From the NCBI RefSeq assembly GCF_007741495.1, contig NZ_CP036262.1:930001-994000 (forward strand): a stretch of DNA of 64,000 nucleotides, written 5' to 3'. Within the stretch, counting starts at the first letter, position 1, and every line of letters begins with the position of its first letter. Source of the DNA: Roseimaritima multifibrata. Lineage in GTDB: Bacteria > Planctomycetota > Planctomycetia > Pirellulales > Pirellulaceae. The notes beneath the pieces were generated by a model. The model worked only from the letters and a program-made list of their open reading frames with translations, was not told the origin of the DNA and did no database searches. Shown piece after piece: positions 53,075 to 62,781 of this stretch. Made by a program: the position numbers and the translations under genes.

Positions 53075-53102
53075 GTTCCGTCGGGCTAGCCCGAAACGGA
53101 AC
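53075..53102. repeat. Hairpin with perfect core palindrome
   Basis: GTTCCGT (53075-53081) and ACGGAAC (53096-53102) flank the 12-base palindrome CGGGCTAGCCCG (53082-53093), with two extra A residues on the right side. It lies between the NIPSNAP and DinB-like genes in a 277-base gap. It may be another REP-type element; no second copy is seen in this window. Confidence 0.45.
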
Positions 53103-53228
53103 GCTTACTGCAGGTGAAGCTTGGCTTGTGAAACGCTAAAGCCATCACTTATGAATTTTACGTCCCGCGCGAAAGGACGTCTTCTCTTAACCGCCAGCCT
53201 GCTTGCCGGCGAAGGAATTTGCTTTTTG

Positions 53229-53750
53229 CTAGGCGGCTGGCATTCCGATCGCTCGGCGCCATGCACTGATTTGGCCTAGGTGCATCATCATGTGGCCACC
53301 CATGTAAAAAGTGTGCATCGATCCCATTGTGGAGAAACGCTCACGCATGCGCTCAAGTGGGTTTGCGACTTCGTAGGCAGCGTTGTCGATGTTAGCGATC
53401 TCTTTCAGGGCCGCTGCGTAGGAGTCGTAAAACCGGGACATGATTTCATCCATTGGAGGATAGATGTCGCCATTTACGTCGTCGCTGCAGGCGACTCCGG
53501 GCTTAAACAGTTCGTGGTAGTTTGCGGGGGCTTCGATTTTGCTTGCATCCAGCCCTAGGTCTTCGAGCATTCGGGCGGGGTACAAGCAAAGATGCCCGAA
53601 CACGAACGCAGGATGGTTTGAGTCGATAGGTCCGTTGGATCCGGTTGCGAAGCGTCCGAACTGGTCCGCTTTAACATCGGTCATAAGACGTTGGGCATAA
53701 CCGATGGATAGGTTGGCCGATTCGGTAATTGCAGTGGCAATCGATTGCAT
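53229..53750 (-). CDS. DinB-like four-helix protein
   Basis: A 173-residue protein, helical throughout. The histidines of the DinB/YfiT fold are likely those in NHPAFVFGHLCLYPARML and MHTFYMGGHMMMHLGQISAW. In the family three histidines bind a divalent metal and the proteins act as thiol-dependent transferases or have unknown function. The gene ends without a clear terminator. Confidence 0.78.
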   Translation of the reverse strand: MQSIATAITESANLSIGYAQRLMTDVKADQFGRFATGSNGPIDSNHPAFVFGHLCLYPARMLEDLGLDASKIEAPANYHELFKPGVACSDDVNGDIYPPMDEIMSRFYDSYAAALKEIANIDNAAYEVANPLERMRERFSTMGSMHTFYMGGHMMMHLGQISAWRRAIGMPAA

Positions 53751-53829
53751 GGTATCGCTTATCTAGGTGGTAGGACAGAAAAAAAACAGGGAGTGCGGTT
53801 GAGTTCTGGATGGGGGCTTTGCCGTTTCG

Positions 53830-54699
53830 TTACGGCGATAGGTGCCGCTGCAGCAGCCCACCATAAGCATCGATTCGGCGATCCCGCAAGAATGGCCAGT
53901 GGGTGCGGACCAGATCAAGCATGTCTAACGAACAGGTCTGGATCAGGGTTTGTTCGTCGCTGTGGGACCCTTGTTCGATGACTTCGCCGGTTGGTGCAAC
54001 GAAAAAGGAACCGCCCCAGAATTCGATCCGCCCTTCGGTGCCGACGCGGTTTGGGGCGGCAACCCACAGCCCGTTTGCAATCGCATGCCCGCGCATGGAG
54101 GTCTGCCAAGCATTGTACTGATTTTTGCCAAATTCTTCCTTTTCTTCATCGATCCAGCCGATCGCCGTTGGGTAGAGCAAGATCTCTGCTCCGCCCAAGG
54201 CAAACAGTCTCGCCGCTTCGGGGAACCACTGGTCCCAGCAGACGCCGACTCCAAGTTTGGCGTATCGGGTTTCGATGACCTTGAACCCTAAGTCACCGGG
54301 GGTGAAGTAGAATTTTTCATAGTACAACGGGTCATCGGGGATATGCATTTTCCGGTAGATGCCCGCAATGCTTCCGTCCGCGTCCAGGACGGCGGCCGTG
54401 TTGTGATAAAGCCCAGGTGCCCGGCGTTCGAATAGCGAGGCGACAATCACGACCTCGTATTTTGCAGCAACCTTGCCAAGCACGTCGGTTGTCGGGCCGG
54501 GGATCGATTCCGCCCAGTCAAAAACCCGGTGGTCTTCTTCCTGGCAGGGGTAGGGGCTGGTAAATAATTCTTGCAGGCAAATGATCTGCGCCCCTTTCTC
54601 TGCAGCTGCTACAATTCGCTCGACCGCTTTACAGACGTTTTGCTGCTTATCTTCGGAGCATTGCATTTGCACTAGGGCTAAAGAAACGTCGCGTGTCAT
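53830..54699 (-). CDS. Carbon-nitrogen hydrolase, N-carbamoylputrescine amidase-like
   Basis: The ATG at 54699 gives 289 residues; an upstream ATG at 54729 would add ten. The nitrilase triad is complete: Glu44 in CLQELFTSPY, Lys117 in YRKMHIPDD, Cys154 in GVGVCWDQWFPEAARLFAL. YYEKFYFTPGD and QTSMRGHAIANGLWVAAPNR are shared with AguB, which hydrolyses N-carbamoylputrescine to putrescine in polyamine synthesis. No agmatine deiminase is adjacent, so the substrate is assigned by similarity only. It is divergent from bioD. Confidence 0.88.
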   Translation of the reverse strand: MTRDVSLALVQMQCSEDKQQNVCKAVERIVAAAEKGAQIICLQELFTSPYPCQEEDHRVFDWAESIPGPTTDVLGKVAAKYEVVIVASLFERRAPGLYHNTAAVLDADGSIAGIYRKMHIPDDPLYYEKFYFTPGDLGFKVIETRYAKLGVGVCWDQWFPEAARLFALGGAEILLYPTAIGWIDEEKEEFGKNQYNAWQTSMRGHAIANGLWVAAPNRVGTEGRIEFWGGSFFVAPTGEVIEQGSHSDEQTLIQTCSLDMLDLVRTHWPFLRDRRIDAYGGLLQRHLSP

Positions 54700-54833
54700 A
54701 AATTGGTCTCGGGGAAGGGCGTTCATCATTGGATATCGTTTTGTAATTCAAAACCGCCAGCAGCTTCTACCCCCTATAATGCGGCAACCGTTCTTAATTT
54801 TCACTCTTCCTCCTTCCCTCCCGAATCGACCGG

Positions 54834-55535
54834 ATGGTGGGCATGATCGTCAAAGCACCTCCCATCCTCTTTTTTACGGGGACCGACACCGATGTGGGGA
54901 AGACCTACGTCGCTAGTTTGACGGCAAAATTGCTTGCCGGCTACGGAATGAAGATTGGAGTCTACAAGCCTGTCGCCAGCGGCTGTGACTATCGCAACGG
55001 CGAACTTGTGTCCGAGGACGCATTGGGATTGTGGCAGTCAGCGGGCCGCCCGGAAAGCCTCGAACGTGTTTGCCCTCAGCGGTTTGCGGCTCCTTTAGCA
55101 CCCCCATCGGCCGCGGCACTAGAAAATCGAATCGTCGACAAGGACGAACTGATTGAGGGAGCCAAGTGGTGGTATGGCCGCTGTTCGTTGTTAATCGTCG
55201 AGGGGGCCGGGGGCCTTTTTTCTCCTTTGGCAGACCGATTTAGCAACGCCGACTTGGCCTATGCCTTGCGGGCCACTTTGGTTTTAGTGGCAGAAAATCG
55301 GTTAGGGGTGATTCATCAAGTGGTTGCGACCACTTTGGCGGCTAAACATTTTGCCGATGGAGAGGGGCTGAACCTTGCTGGCATTATCCTGAATCAAGCG
55401 ATGTCACGCAGCGATGCGTCTGCAGAAACCAACCTCACTGAAATACGAAAATACTGCCATGTTCCGTTGCTTGGTTCGCTCCCTTACGGAAGCGACGCCT
55501 CGCCGATTGAACAGTGGCTACGGAAAGCCTGCTAA
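54834..55535 (+). CDS. bioD: Dethiobiotin synthetase
   Basis: A 233-residue protein; a second ATG three codons in (54843) is possible. The P-loop GTDTDVGKT follows ILFF, and GVYKPVASGC, VEGAGGLFSPLADRF and VLVAENRLGVIHQVVAT are typical of BioD. The enzyme closes the ureido ring of 7,8-diaminopelargonic acid using ATP and bicarbonate, the penultimate step of biotin synthesis. Other bio genes are not in the window. pdxA begins six bases after its stop, so they are probably co-transcribed. Confidence 0.93.
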   Translation: MVGMIVKAPPILFFTGTDTDVGKTYVASLTAKLLAGYGMKIGVYKPVASGCDYRNGELVSEDALGLWQSAGRPESLERVCPQRFAAPLAPPSAAALENRIVDKDELIEGAKWWYGRCSLLIVEGAGGLFSPLADRFSNADLAYALRATLVLVAENRLGVIHQVVATTLAAKHFADGEGLNLAGIILNQAMSRSDASAETNLTEIRKYCHVPLLGSLPYGSDASPIEQWLRKAC

Positions 55536-55541
55536 GTAAGA

Positions 55542-56489
55542 ATGTCACTCCCTGCGATTGCAATCACCACCGGTGACCCTGCTGGAATTGGTCCTGAAGT
55601 TTCGCTGCGGGCGATTCCCGAAATCCTTGCTTTTTGCCGTCCTCAGCTGATTGGCAATCGCACGGTTTTGCAGCAAGTTGCTGCTAAGATTGGCGTCGAC
55701 CTACCTGAGGTTCCCATCCTGGACCCTGCCGGCGATTTCTCAGCTGTGCAGCCCGGACAAATCTGTGCTGAAAATGGTAGTGCTTCTTACCAGTACGTTA
55801 CGACTGGTATCGATTTGGCCATCGAGGGCAAGGTGGCTGGGGTCGTGACGGGGCCGATCCAGAAAGAGGCTTGGCATCTGGCAGGGATTCCTTTTCCCGG
55901 CCATACCGAACTGTTGGCGTCACGCACTCATTCGTCCAATGTTCGCATGATGTTGACCGCGCCGCAGATTAGCTGTGTGTTGGTGACGGTGCACGTCGGG
56001 TACGCCGAGGTGCCGCGGCTGCTTACCACGGAGGGGATTTTTGAATCGATTCAAATGGGGCACGAGGTGGTGTCGCGGATTCGTCAACGCAAGGCGCGCG
56101 TCACTGTCTGCGGCTTGAATCCGCACGCCGGAGAACACGGGCTGTTCGGTCAGCAGGAGGAAGAGCGAATCATCCAGCCGGCCATTGATCGAGCGAGAGA
56201 AGCGGGGATGGACGTTCAGGGCCCCCTGCCGCCCGACACCGCATTCACCGCAGCAAAACGCCTGGAAACCGACGTCTACATTTGCATGTATCACGACCAG
56301 GGGCTGATTCCGCTGAAGACACTTGCCTTTGATGACGCGGTGAACGTCACGTTGGGGCTGCCGATCGTGCGCACGTCCGTTGACCATGGGACCGCCATGG
56401 ACATTGCTTGGCAAGGAATCGCCGGGCACAGCAGCATGGTCCAGGCGATTCGTTTGGCCGTCCAGTTGGCGTCCCCAGGGCAAGTCTAG
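55542..56489 (+). CDS. pdxA: 4-hydroxythreonine-4-phosphate dehydrogenase
   Basis: A 315-residue protein. ITTGDPAGIGPEVSLRAIPE is the PdxA opening; VVTGPIQKEAWHLAGIPFPG followed by HTELLA, CGLNPHAGEHGLFGQQE and MYHDQGLIPLKTLAFDDAVN carry the metal-binding histidines. It oxidises 4-phosphohydroxy-L-threonine with NAD in the DXP-dependent vitamin B6 pathway, giving the substrate for PdxJ (gene at 13318). Co-directional with bioD. Confidence 0.96.
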   Translation: MSLPAIAITTGDPAGIGPEVSLRAIPEILAFCRPQLIGNRTVLQQVAAKIGVDLPEVPILDPAGDFSAVQPGQICAENGSASYQYVTTGIDLAIEGKVAGVVTGPIQKEAWHLAGIPFPGHTELLASRTHSSNVRMMLTAPQISCVLVTVHVGYAEVPRLLTTEGIFESIQMGHEVVSRIRQRKARVTVCGLNPHAGEHGLFGQQEEERIIQPAIDRAREAGMDVQGPLPPDTAFTAAKRLETDVYICMYHDQGLIPLKTLAFDDAVNVTLGLPIVRTSVDHGTAMDIAWQGIAGHSSMVQAIRLAVQLASPGQV

Positions 56490-56581
56490 GTTTGACTGGC
56501 ACTGGTTTGCGCTGCAGCCATTGGATTGCATTCCTGGGATGGGGCCAGGAATGCAATCGAAGGGGAAGTCTTCTTTACCGA

Positions 56582-56989
56582 CTATTTCTTGTCGGTGACA
56601 TCAAAGTCTTTTGTCATTCCGTCGCCTTCGGTAGGGATATCCAGTTCGACTTTGTAATCGCTAAAGAGGGGCTTTCCGAGGGGCAGTTCCGCATCCGGTT
56701 CGGCTTTCCCGTCAAACCCGTTGATGATCACTTCGTGAGGGCCGCCGACGGTCCCTTTTCCGCCCTCGGCTGCGGTATCGTATTTTCCGTTGATAATTTT
56801 CGCACTTCCCGCGGGTCCAGGGTTGCCCGATTTTGGCAGGAACTGAATGTCACCCATTTGGACCGGAGCCCCCTTAAAGGTGACGGAACCACTGACGTTT
56901 TGTCCTCTTGGGTCGGCTGGTCCGCAGCCGATTTGCGATAGCAGCAGGACGGCGGCACAGAGCAATAAAGCGGGAGACAGTCTTTTCAT
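56582..56989 (-). CDS. Small lipoprotein of the carboxypeptidase-regulatory-like type
   Basis: The ATG at 56989 gives 135 residues; a longer reading frame upstream runs through the spacer and is not supported. The signal peptide ends LLLSQIGC, a lipobox. The mature part, VSGSVTFKGAPVQMGDIQFL followed by AKIINGKYDT and GPHEVIINGFDG, is the small Ig-like/transthyretin-like domain that in planctomycetes regularly sits beside DUF1559 genes. That order holds here: the DUF1559 gene ends 94 bases upstream on the same strand. A shared role at the cell surface is inferred. Confidence 0.85.
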   Translation of the reverse strand: MKRLSPALLLCAAVLLLSQIGCGPADPRGQNVSGSVTFKGAPVQMGDIQFLPKSGNPGPAGSAKIINGKYDTAAEGGKGTVGGPHEVIINGFDGKAEPDAELPLGKPLFSDYKVELDIPTEGDGMTKDFDVTDKK

Positions 56990-57083
56990 TTTTTGATGCA
57001 GGGCTAAAGAGACAGATTCATAAAATAAGAAAGCCACCTGCGATCCAATCGCAGGCGGCAGTGGGATGGTCATCAAAAAAGGT

Positions 57084-57944
57084 TTAAAGACCGTCGGACT
57101 CGCGTCCGTTAACACTTGCAGCGGATAGGTACGTGCTGAAGTTAATGGTTTCGGAAACGAACCGAACCGAGCCGTCGCAAAGCCCAAACATCGCACCGCC
57201 TGGGTGCTCGCTGCCCATGCTCATGTCATTAAACAGGGCCGTGTAATCGGAGTTGATGGCGCGAGCAATGTTCTTGGCAGGTGCCATGTATTGATTCACT
57301 TGGCCGCCACGCGTCCATGCTCGATAGCGAGTCGCGTTTCCATTCCGTTCGGACCATGAAATTTCGCCAAAGGCCAAAGAGTTCGAAGTTCCGTCAACGA
57401 TGTTGGCGAAGTTTTTAGGTTTCAGCCCCCAGCGAAATAGCCCTTGTTCGCTCCAACCACCGTGTGCGCCGGAAGTGTTTTCTTTGTAGGCGACGCCGGA
57501 TTGAGGGTTGGTGCCTGTCGGCCCCATGACGCCGTAGTAGTGAGTCGTGTAATCGGCTTCGGTATCATCCGCGGTATTTTCCGGCGAACTAGGGCAAATG
57601 TACATCGCCATTGGGGCGTCTTGAGTCAACGGTCGATTGTTTGCGCTATTGAAGACTTCCTCAATGATAAATCGATCGTACTTGTTGCCTTGTTCCATGA
57701 ATGGCAGCAACGCGACGTGTAGCGAAAGTCCCTGCGTGATCGCAGTGGCCCCGAGTGGGAAGGCCTGATGCGTGTCGTGGTAATTGTGCAGCGACAGCCC
57801 TAACTGCTTGAAGTTGTTGCTGCAGCTCATTCGTCTAGCGGCTTCGCGAGCGGCTTGGACGGCTGGTAAGAGCAAGCCAACCAAGACACCGATGATGGCA
57901 ATCACCACCAATAATTCAACTAAAGTAAAAGCGTTCCGTTTCAT
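57084..57944 (-). CDS. DUF1559 protein with prepilin-type N-terminus
   Basis: A 286-residue protein. [20 protein letters not shown] is a type IV prepilin N-methylation motif, followed by [20 protein letters not shown], the planctomycete form. The remaining part is the DUF1559 (SBP_bac_10-like) domain, with [31 protein letters not shown] and the closing [20 protein letters not shown]. Genomes of this phylum carry dozens of paralogues. They are thought to form pseudopilin-like structures, but a function is not established. Confidence 0.95.
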   Translation of the reverse strand: MKRNAFTLVELLVVIAIIGVLVGLLLPAVQAAREAARRMSCSNNFKQLGLSLHNYHDTHQAFPLGATAITQGLSLHVALLPFMEQGNKYDRFIIEEVFNSANNRPLTQDAPMAMYICPSSPENTADDTEADYTTHYYGVMGPTGTNPQSGVAYKENTSGAHGGWSEQGLFRWGLKPKNFANIVDGTSNSLAFGEISWSERNGNATRYRAWTRGGQVNQYMAPAKNIARAINSDYTALFNDMSMGSEHPGGAMFGLCDGSVRFVSETINFSTYLSAASVNGRESDGL

Positions 57945-58433
57945 AGGATAAGCCCTTTGGGGGATAGAAAAGAAAATTGGAAAAGAGGATCGCTTCCGTG
58001 AACCACCAAGGAAGCAATGAAGGTTTGCCCGCCTTTAATCCTGTGGTATGGTTGCTTGGAATTGCATCCGTACTCACTATATCGGTTTCTGGGGGCCGAG
58101 AGTAGCAATTTTGCCAAGATTCTTTGAGCTTTGTTTTGCCCGTTTCTATCGACGGGCTGAGAGGGCCGAGGCGTGCAAGCAACACGTCAGCGGACGACGC
58201 AAGCTCTCCAGTGTGTTCGTCTGCCCGCGCGCCGGTGCAAATCGCAGGGCCGATTTCCACCGGCGGAAGCAATTGTGGGTTTCCGCCCGGCTTCCCCAGG
58301 TCGGTGCAATCACTGGCAACTGCGTCCAGTCTCCCGTGTTCGTTCTTTGGGTTGCCGACTGGGTGATTGTCGCCTTTCGCCCCGCGAAAGGCCGCAATCT
58401 TTTTCTGCTTCCGATTAAAACGACAGCCCGTTT
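57945..58433. other. Intergenic region upstream of the DUF1559 gene
   Basis: These 489 bases between two minus-strand genes hold no supported gene. A hairpin GCCCGT (58138-58143) with ACGGGC (58152-58157) and another, GGCGGAA (58262-58268) with TTCCGCC (58281-58287), are seen; both are short. The promoter of the DUF1559 gene should be here, but no clear element is identified. Confidence 0.4.
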
Positions 58434-59957
58434 TTAGAGGAACATGCGGTAAACAGGATTTTGGGTTTCTTCCACGCAGGGGTATCCTAGGCCTTCGATG
58501 AAATTCGAGATCGCTTTCAGATCGCTATCGGGCACTTGGATTCCGACCAATATTCGTCCGTAGTCGGCGCCTTGGTTGCGGTAGTGGAACAGGCTGATGT
58601 TCCAGTTGGGATGCATGCTTGATAAGAAACGCATCAGTGCCCCGGGGCGCTCCGGGAATTCAAAGCGATACAGGTGTTCATTCTGTGAGGCTTGGCTTCG
58701 GCCGCCCACCATGTACCGAATGTGTTCCTTGGACAGTTCATCGTCGACCAAGTTGATCGATTCAAAACCCTCTTCGGTAAATGCTGTGCGAATGGCTTTG
58801 GCTTCCTGACGATCATTGGTGGCCAGCCCGACCAGCACGTGAGCCTGCTTTGCATTGGAGATCCGGTAGCTAAATTCGGTCACGCTGCGTTGCCCGATCA
58901 CTTCGCACAGGCGTTTGAAACTGCCCCGCTCTTCAGGGATCGTGACGGCAAACAAGGCTTCGCGGGCTTCGCCAACTTCGGCTCGCTCCGCGACGAATCG
59001 CAGACGGTCGAAATTCATGTTGGCACCGCAGGTGATGGCGACCAGCGATTCATTTTCAATATTGTGCTGGGCGATGTATTTTTTCATGCCTGCGATTCCA
59101 ATCGCCCCGGCTGGTTCCAGAATGCTTCGCGTATCTTCGAACGCATCTTTGATCGCAGCACAGACGGCATCGGTATCGACAAGCACGAAGTCATCGACCA
59201 AGTTCTTGGTCAGTCGAAACGTTTCCTCGCCAACCCGTTTGACAGCCGTCCCGTCGGAAAACAAGCCTACATCTTCTAGCGTGACGCGTTCGCCTTTGCG
59301 GATCGATCGGATCATGGCATCGGAATCTTCCATCTGGACTCCGACAATTTTGATGTCGGGGCGTACGGCTTTGAGGTAGGCGGCGACTCCTGAAATCAAG
59401 CCTCCTCCGCCGATCGCGACGAAGACCGCATGGATTGGATGTTGGTGTTGGCGAAGGATTTCCATCCCGATCGTTCCTTGCCCGGCAATGACATCGGGAT
59501 CGTCAAAGGGATGCACAAAAACCAATCGGTCGCGTTCTGCGATCTCGAGTGCGTGGGCATGCGCGTCGGAGTAGCTTTCACCGTGTAAGACCACGTTCCC
59601 GCCGAGGGCGCGGACCGCATCCGATTTAAGTCGCGGAGTGGTTACCGGCATGACAATGACGGTTTTGCAACCGAGCCGCTTCGCACTGAGGGCAACGCCT
59701 TGTGCATGGTTCCCCGCCGATGCACAGACGACCCCCCGAGCCAGTTCCGCCGACGTTAGCCGCGACATCTTGTTGTAGGCTCCGCGCAGCTTGAAGCTGA
59801 AGACCGGTTGCGTGTCCTCTCGTTTTAGCCAAATTCGATTGCCTAACCGCTTGGATAGTTTTTCCGCTTGTTCAAGAGGCGATTCAATGGCAACGTCGTA
59901 GACCGGGGCATTCAGGATGCGTTGCAGGTAATCGAGAAGCGTTTGGTTCATGTTCAT
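58434..59957 (-). CDS. ilvA: Threonine ammonia-lyase, biosynthetic
   Basis: A 507-residue PLP enzyme; an ATG two codons later (59951) is equally possible. Lys56 in PVFSFKLRGAYNKMS binds the cofactor; SAGNHAQGVALSAKRLG and GGGGLISGVAAYLK are the family blocks. From about residue 330 two ACT-like regulatory domains follow (EERGSFKRLCEVIGQRSVTE and FPERPGALMRFLSSMHPN), as in the isoleucine-sensitive biosynthetic form. It deaminates threonine to 2-oxobutanoate, the first step to isoleucine. No other ilv gene is near. Confidence 0.95.
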   Translation of the reverse strand: MNMNQTLLDYLQRILNAPVYDVAIESPLEQAEKLSKRLGNRIWLKREDTQPVFSFKLRGAYNKMSRLTSAELARGVVCASAGNHAQGVALSAKRLGCKTVIVMPVTTPRLKSDAVRALGGNVVLHGESYSDAHAHALEIAERDRLVFVHPFDDPDVIAGQGTIGMEILRQHQHPIHAVFVAIGGGGLISGVAAYLKAVRPDIKIVGVQMEDSDAMIRSIRKGERVTLEDVGLFSDGTAVKRVGEETFRLTKNLVDDFVLVDTDAVCAAIKDAFEDTRSILEPAGAIGIAGMKKYIAQHNIENESLVAITCGANMNFDRLRFVAERAEVGEAREALFAVTIPEERGSFKRLCEVIGQRSVTEFSYRISNAKQAHVLVGLATNDRQEAKAIRTAFTEEGFESINLVDDELSKEHIRYMVGGRSQASQNEHLYRFEFPERPGALMRFLSSMHPNWNISLFHYRNQGADYGRILVGIQVPDSDLKAISNFIEGLGYPCVEETQNPVYRMFL

Positions 59958-60250
59958 GGTTGGGGTTGTACGTGTGGCGAAGGCCAGTCGAGGACGCGAC
60001 GCCGGAGGTTCCCGCGGTCGGAGAGCCTGATTCTAGCAAAGCAACCGATCGCGACAGCCAGGGAGTATTGGGTTCCAGACGCGGCGCATGCATTGGGACT
60101 GTCCGGAAAGTCCGCGTCGTGTGGGGGGGAGGTGTCCGGAATGATCGATAAATCAGCAACTTTCAGCGACCGCCAACAGGAATTGAGATTAGGTTAAAAT
60201 CATCTTGTCGTGCCTCACGGCAGATTCCCTCCCCATAATCCTTCCGCTGC

Positions 60251-61543
60251 ATGCTAAACAACATGAATCAATCCTTCTTTACGCAATCCTCCCGTTTGTT
60301 AACGGTGTTTTTCGCCGTTGGACTAGGGAGTTCTTTTTTGTTGGCCCGTTCGGCTTACTCGCAGCAAACGAGTGCCGAGAAACCGTTGGTCGCCTATGTA
60401 GGGACCTTTAGTGCTCCCTTGCAAGACATGCTTCCGACTCAGGTCGATCTGCCACCAGGAAATGGACGAGGCATTCACCGCTTTCACGTCGATCGTCAAA
60501 CGGGAGCGATGACCCAAGTTGGCGAGTTTCTGCTGGGCACCAGTCCAAGCAGTTTGGTGATCAATGCCGCAGGCAATCGACTCTATTCGGCCAATGAAAC
60601 CGATCGTGTTGGCGAAAACAAAGAGGGAACTGTCAGTGCGTTTGCCATCGATCCTGATGGCGGCAAACTAACCCCGCTGAATTCGGTGTCGTCGGGAGGT
60701 GCAGGCCCCACCTACGTGAGCCTGGATCCAAGCGGACGCTTCCTGTTGGTTGCCAATTATTTTGGAGGCTCGGTTTCCGTTTTGCCGATCTTGGCAGATG
60801 GGAAACTTGGCCAGGCCACGGACATCCAGGTGGACGAAGGGGAAATTGGACCAACCAAGGCGACTCATGCTCCTCCTGGAAGTTTTGCGATCAGCGGCCA
60901 CGACCGCACGCATGCTCACATGATTCATTCCGACCCTTCGGGACAGTTTGTGCTGCATGTTGATCTGGGATTGGATCGCATCTACGTTTGGAAACTGGAT
61001 CGGGAAACTGGAAAATTGATTCCCAACACGCCTGCCTTCGTTTCGCTTCCTCCGGGCGATGGACCACGGCATTTCCATTTTCATCCAAACGGCAAATGGT
61101 TTTATTCGATCCAAGAAGAAGGTTCGACCGTTGCCCTGTTTGATTTTGATGTCGAAACCGGGAACCTAAAGCATCGCCAAACGCTTTCGACGCTCCCGCC
61201 CGAATTTAAAGGGAGCAACTTCTGTTCGGGGATTCTGGTTTCCAATGACGGCCGGTTTGTTTATGTCGGGAACCGTTTGCACGACAGCATCGGGATTTTT
61301 TCGGTCAACGACGACGGGACATTGACTTACGTCGGAGAAGAGTGGACGCGTGGCGATTACCCTCGCAGTTTCAATTTTGATCCGACCGGTCAGTTCTTGT
61401 ATTGCTGCAACCAACGGGCGGATCACGTATCGGTGTTTCGAGTTGATGCGAAAACAGGAAAGCTGATTTTTACCGATCATTACGCAGCCGTGGGGAATCC
61501 GTCGGCAATCGTGTTTCTAGATCAAGCTGAAACAGGCAAGTAG
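60251..61543 (+). CDS. Exported lactonase-family beta-propeller protein
   Basis: Up to 430 residues; the start may be 60251 or 60263. A signal peptide of about 38 residues is followed by a seven-bladed propeller with repeated motifs of the 6-phosphogluconolactonase/YbhE type: AYVGTFSAPL, GAGPTYVSLDPSGRFLLVAN, HMIHSDPSGQFVLHVDLG, GPRHFHFHPNGKWFYSIQEE and RSFNFDPTGQFLYCCNQRAD. Because it is exported, hydrolysis of 6-phosphogluconolactone in the cytoplasm is unlikely; other lactones or a sugar-binding role are possible. Confidence 0.87.
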   Translation: MLNNMNQSFFTQSSRLLTVFFAVGLGSSFLLARSAYSQQTSAEKPLVAYVGTFSAPLQDMLPTQVDLPPGNGRGIHRFHVDRQTGAMTQVGEFLLGTSPSSLVINAAGNRLYSANETDRVGENKEGTVSAFAIDPDGGKLTPLNSVSSGGAGPTYVSLDPSGRFLLVANYFGGSVSVLPILADGKLGQATDIQVDEGEIGPTKATHAPPGSFAISGHDRTHAHMIHSDPSGQFVLHVDLGLDRIYVWKLDRETGKLIPNTPAFVSLPPGDGPRHFHFHPNGKWFYSIQEEGSTVALFDFDVETGNLKHRQTLSTLPPEFKGSNFCSGILVSNDGRFVYVGNRLHDSIGIFSVNDDGTLTYVGEEWTRGDYPRSFNFDPTGQFLYCCNQRADHVSVFRVDAKTGKLIFTDHYAAVGNPSAIVFLDQAETGK

Positions 61544-61697
61544 TGAAGCCTGATTCACGTCGGTTGACGTTCCCCGCGTCAACGGCGAGTGGTGGTCACT
61601 CCCCTGCGGTATCGCGGGGCCTCCACCCGCTTAGGCTGCGTCACCGGGCACCGGTTGCTTATCGATTTCGCGTCCCGCACGGAGCGTGAAATCAGCC

Positions 61698-62780
61698 CTA
61701 TGACCAAGCTTGGCGGAGCGTTCGGAGGAAGTTGCCATGAAAGATTGCTTCGCGGTCTTCCTCGCTGTAGCCGCGACGCGTCAGGATTCCATCAAGGGCT
61801 TGCATGTCCGCGATCGTATCCAGATCGCTAGGCGATTGTTCCTTGCCATAGGCTCCGTCTAGATCGCTGCCGATGCCCGAATGCTGAGCGTTTCCTGCGA
61901 GCTGGCAAACGTGATCGATATGGTCGGCGATCTGTTCCATGCCGACGCCGATCGACGTGGGCGTTGATTCACCGCGAATGAAGCCGGGGACGACCATCCA
62001 AACATCGAAGGCTGCCCCTAATACGGCGCCTTGTTCGATCAGTGCCGAAATCTGGCGATCGCTGAATTGCCGGACGTCGTCGACCAATGCTCGGCACATC
62101 TGATGGCTTGCCCAGATGGGACCGCTGAAATGTTCCAGCGCCTGCCAGAAGCAGGGTTCGTTCAAATGCGTCACATCGAGGATCATCCCCAGCTGGTCCA
62201 TTTTCTTTATCAGTTCGATTCCGATCGGTGGAAAAGAACCTTCCACATCATGTCCCATCGCGTATCGGCCGATCCCGTAGTGCGCTGGCCCGAGGGCGCG
62301 CAGGCCGTACTCCCAGGCTTGGTCCAGGTGGTCGAGGGTGACGATCGAATCGGCACCTTCTAGGCTGAGGATGTAACCGATGGGCTCGTTACGAGCGGCT
62401 GCGGCAACGGGATCTGCCCAGCGTTGGATTTGCGATTCCAGGCCGGCGAGGTCGGTGATTTGGATCATCTCACCTTGGCGTTCCATCTCGCGGTACCAGG
62501 CGAGCTGCCCCTGAGACATCGCCCAAGCCTGGGATGGCGATTCCCAGTTCGCTACAAAGGAGCTTGGTTTCATGCAGCCGCCGATTTGGGTGGCCACGCA
62601 CAACCCGATTCCGCCGCGCCGCATGTCGGGCAGAGAAACAGTCCCGGCGGCTTGCCCGGCCAAGCGAGGTGGCAAGGTCCGTTCGAATTCGCGGATGTCG
62701 GCAACGGTCCGTCGTAAGTCCCGATTCCACTCCAAAGCGTTTAGGCTGAGGTCTAGATGTGCATCAAAGATCCATTTCAT
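61698..62780 (-). CDS. Membrane dipeptidase, M19 (renal dipeptidase) family
   Basis: The ATG at 62780 (MKWIFDAHLDLSLNALEWN) gives 360 residues and starts one base after the stop of the transporter gene, so they form an operon. The metal motif is HLD (His8, Asp10). Glu in ILSLEGAD, the histidines in GPAHYG, DVTHLNEPCFW and IWASHQMCRAL, and the closing HSGIGSDLDGAYG complete the family pattern. M19 enzymes cleave dipeptides, including ones with a D-residue. No signal peptide is seen, so it is probably cytoplasmic. Confidence 0.9.
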   Translation of the reverse strand: MKWIFDAHLDLSLNALEWNRDLRRTVADIREFERTLPPRLAGQAAGTVSLPDMRRGGIGLCVATQIGGCMKPSSFVANWESPSQAWAMSQGQLAWYREMERQGEMIQITDLAGLESQIQRWADPVAAAARNEPIGYILSLEGADSIVTLDHLDQAWEYGLRALGPAHYGIGRYAMGHDVEGSFPPIGIELIKKMDQLGMILDVTHLNEPCFWQALEHFSGPIWASHQMCRALVDDVRQFSDRQISALIEQGAVLGAAFDVWMVVPGFIRGESTPTSIGVGMEQIADHIDHVCQLAGNAQHSGIGSDLDGAYGKEQSPSDLDTIADMQALDGILTRRGYSEEDREAIFHGNFLRTLRQAWS

Positions 62781-62781
62781 C

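Noticed and set aside
56990-57196. N-terminal extension of the small lipoprotein by 69 residues
   Set aside because: It runs through the spacer and into the DUF1559 gene's end; the true signal peptide with lipobox begins at the later methionine.
58085-58120. Sigma-54-like promoter on the minus strand before the DUF1559 gene (TTGGCAAAATTGCT)
   Set aside because: GG and GC elements are separated by 7 bases, not the 10 required for the -24/-12 arrangement.
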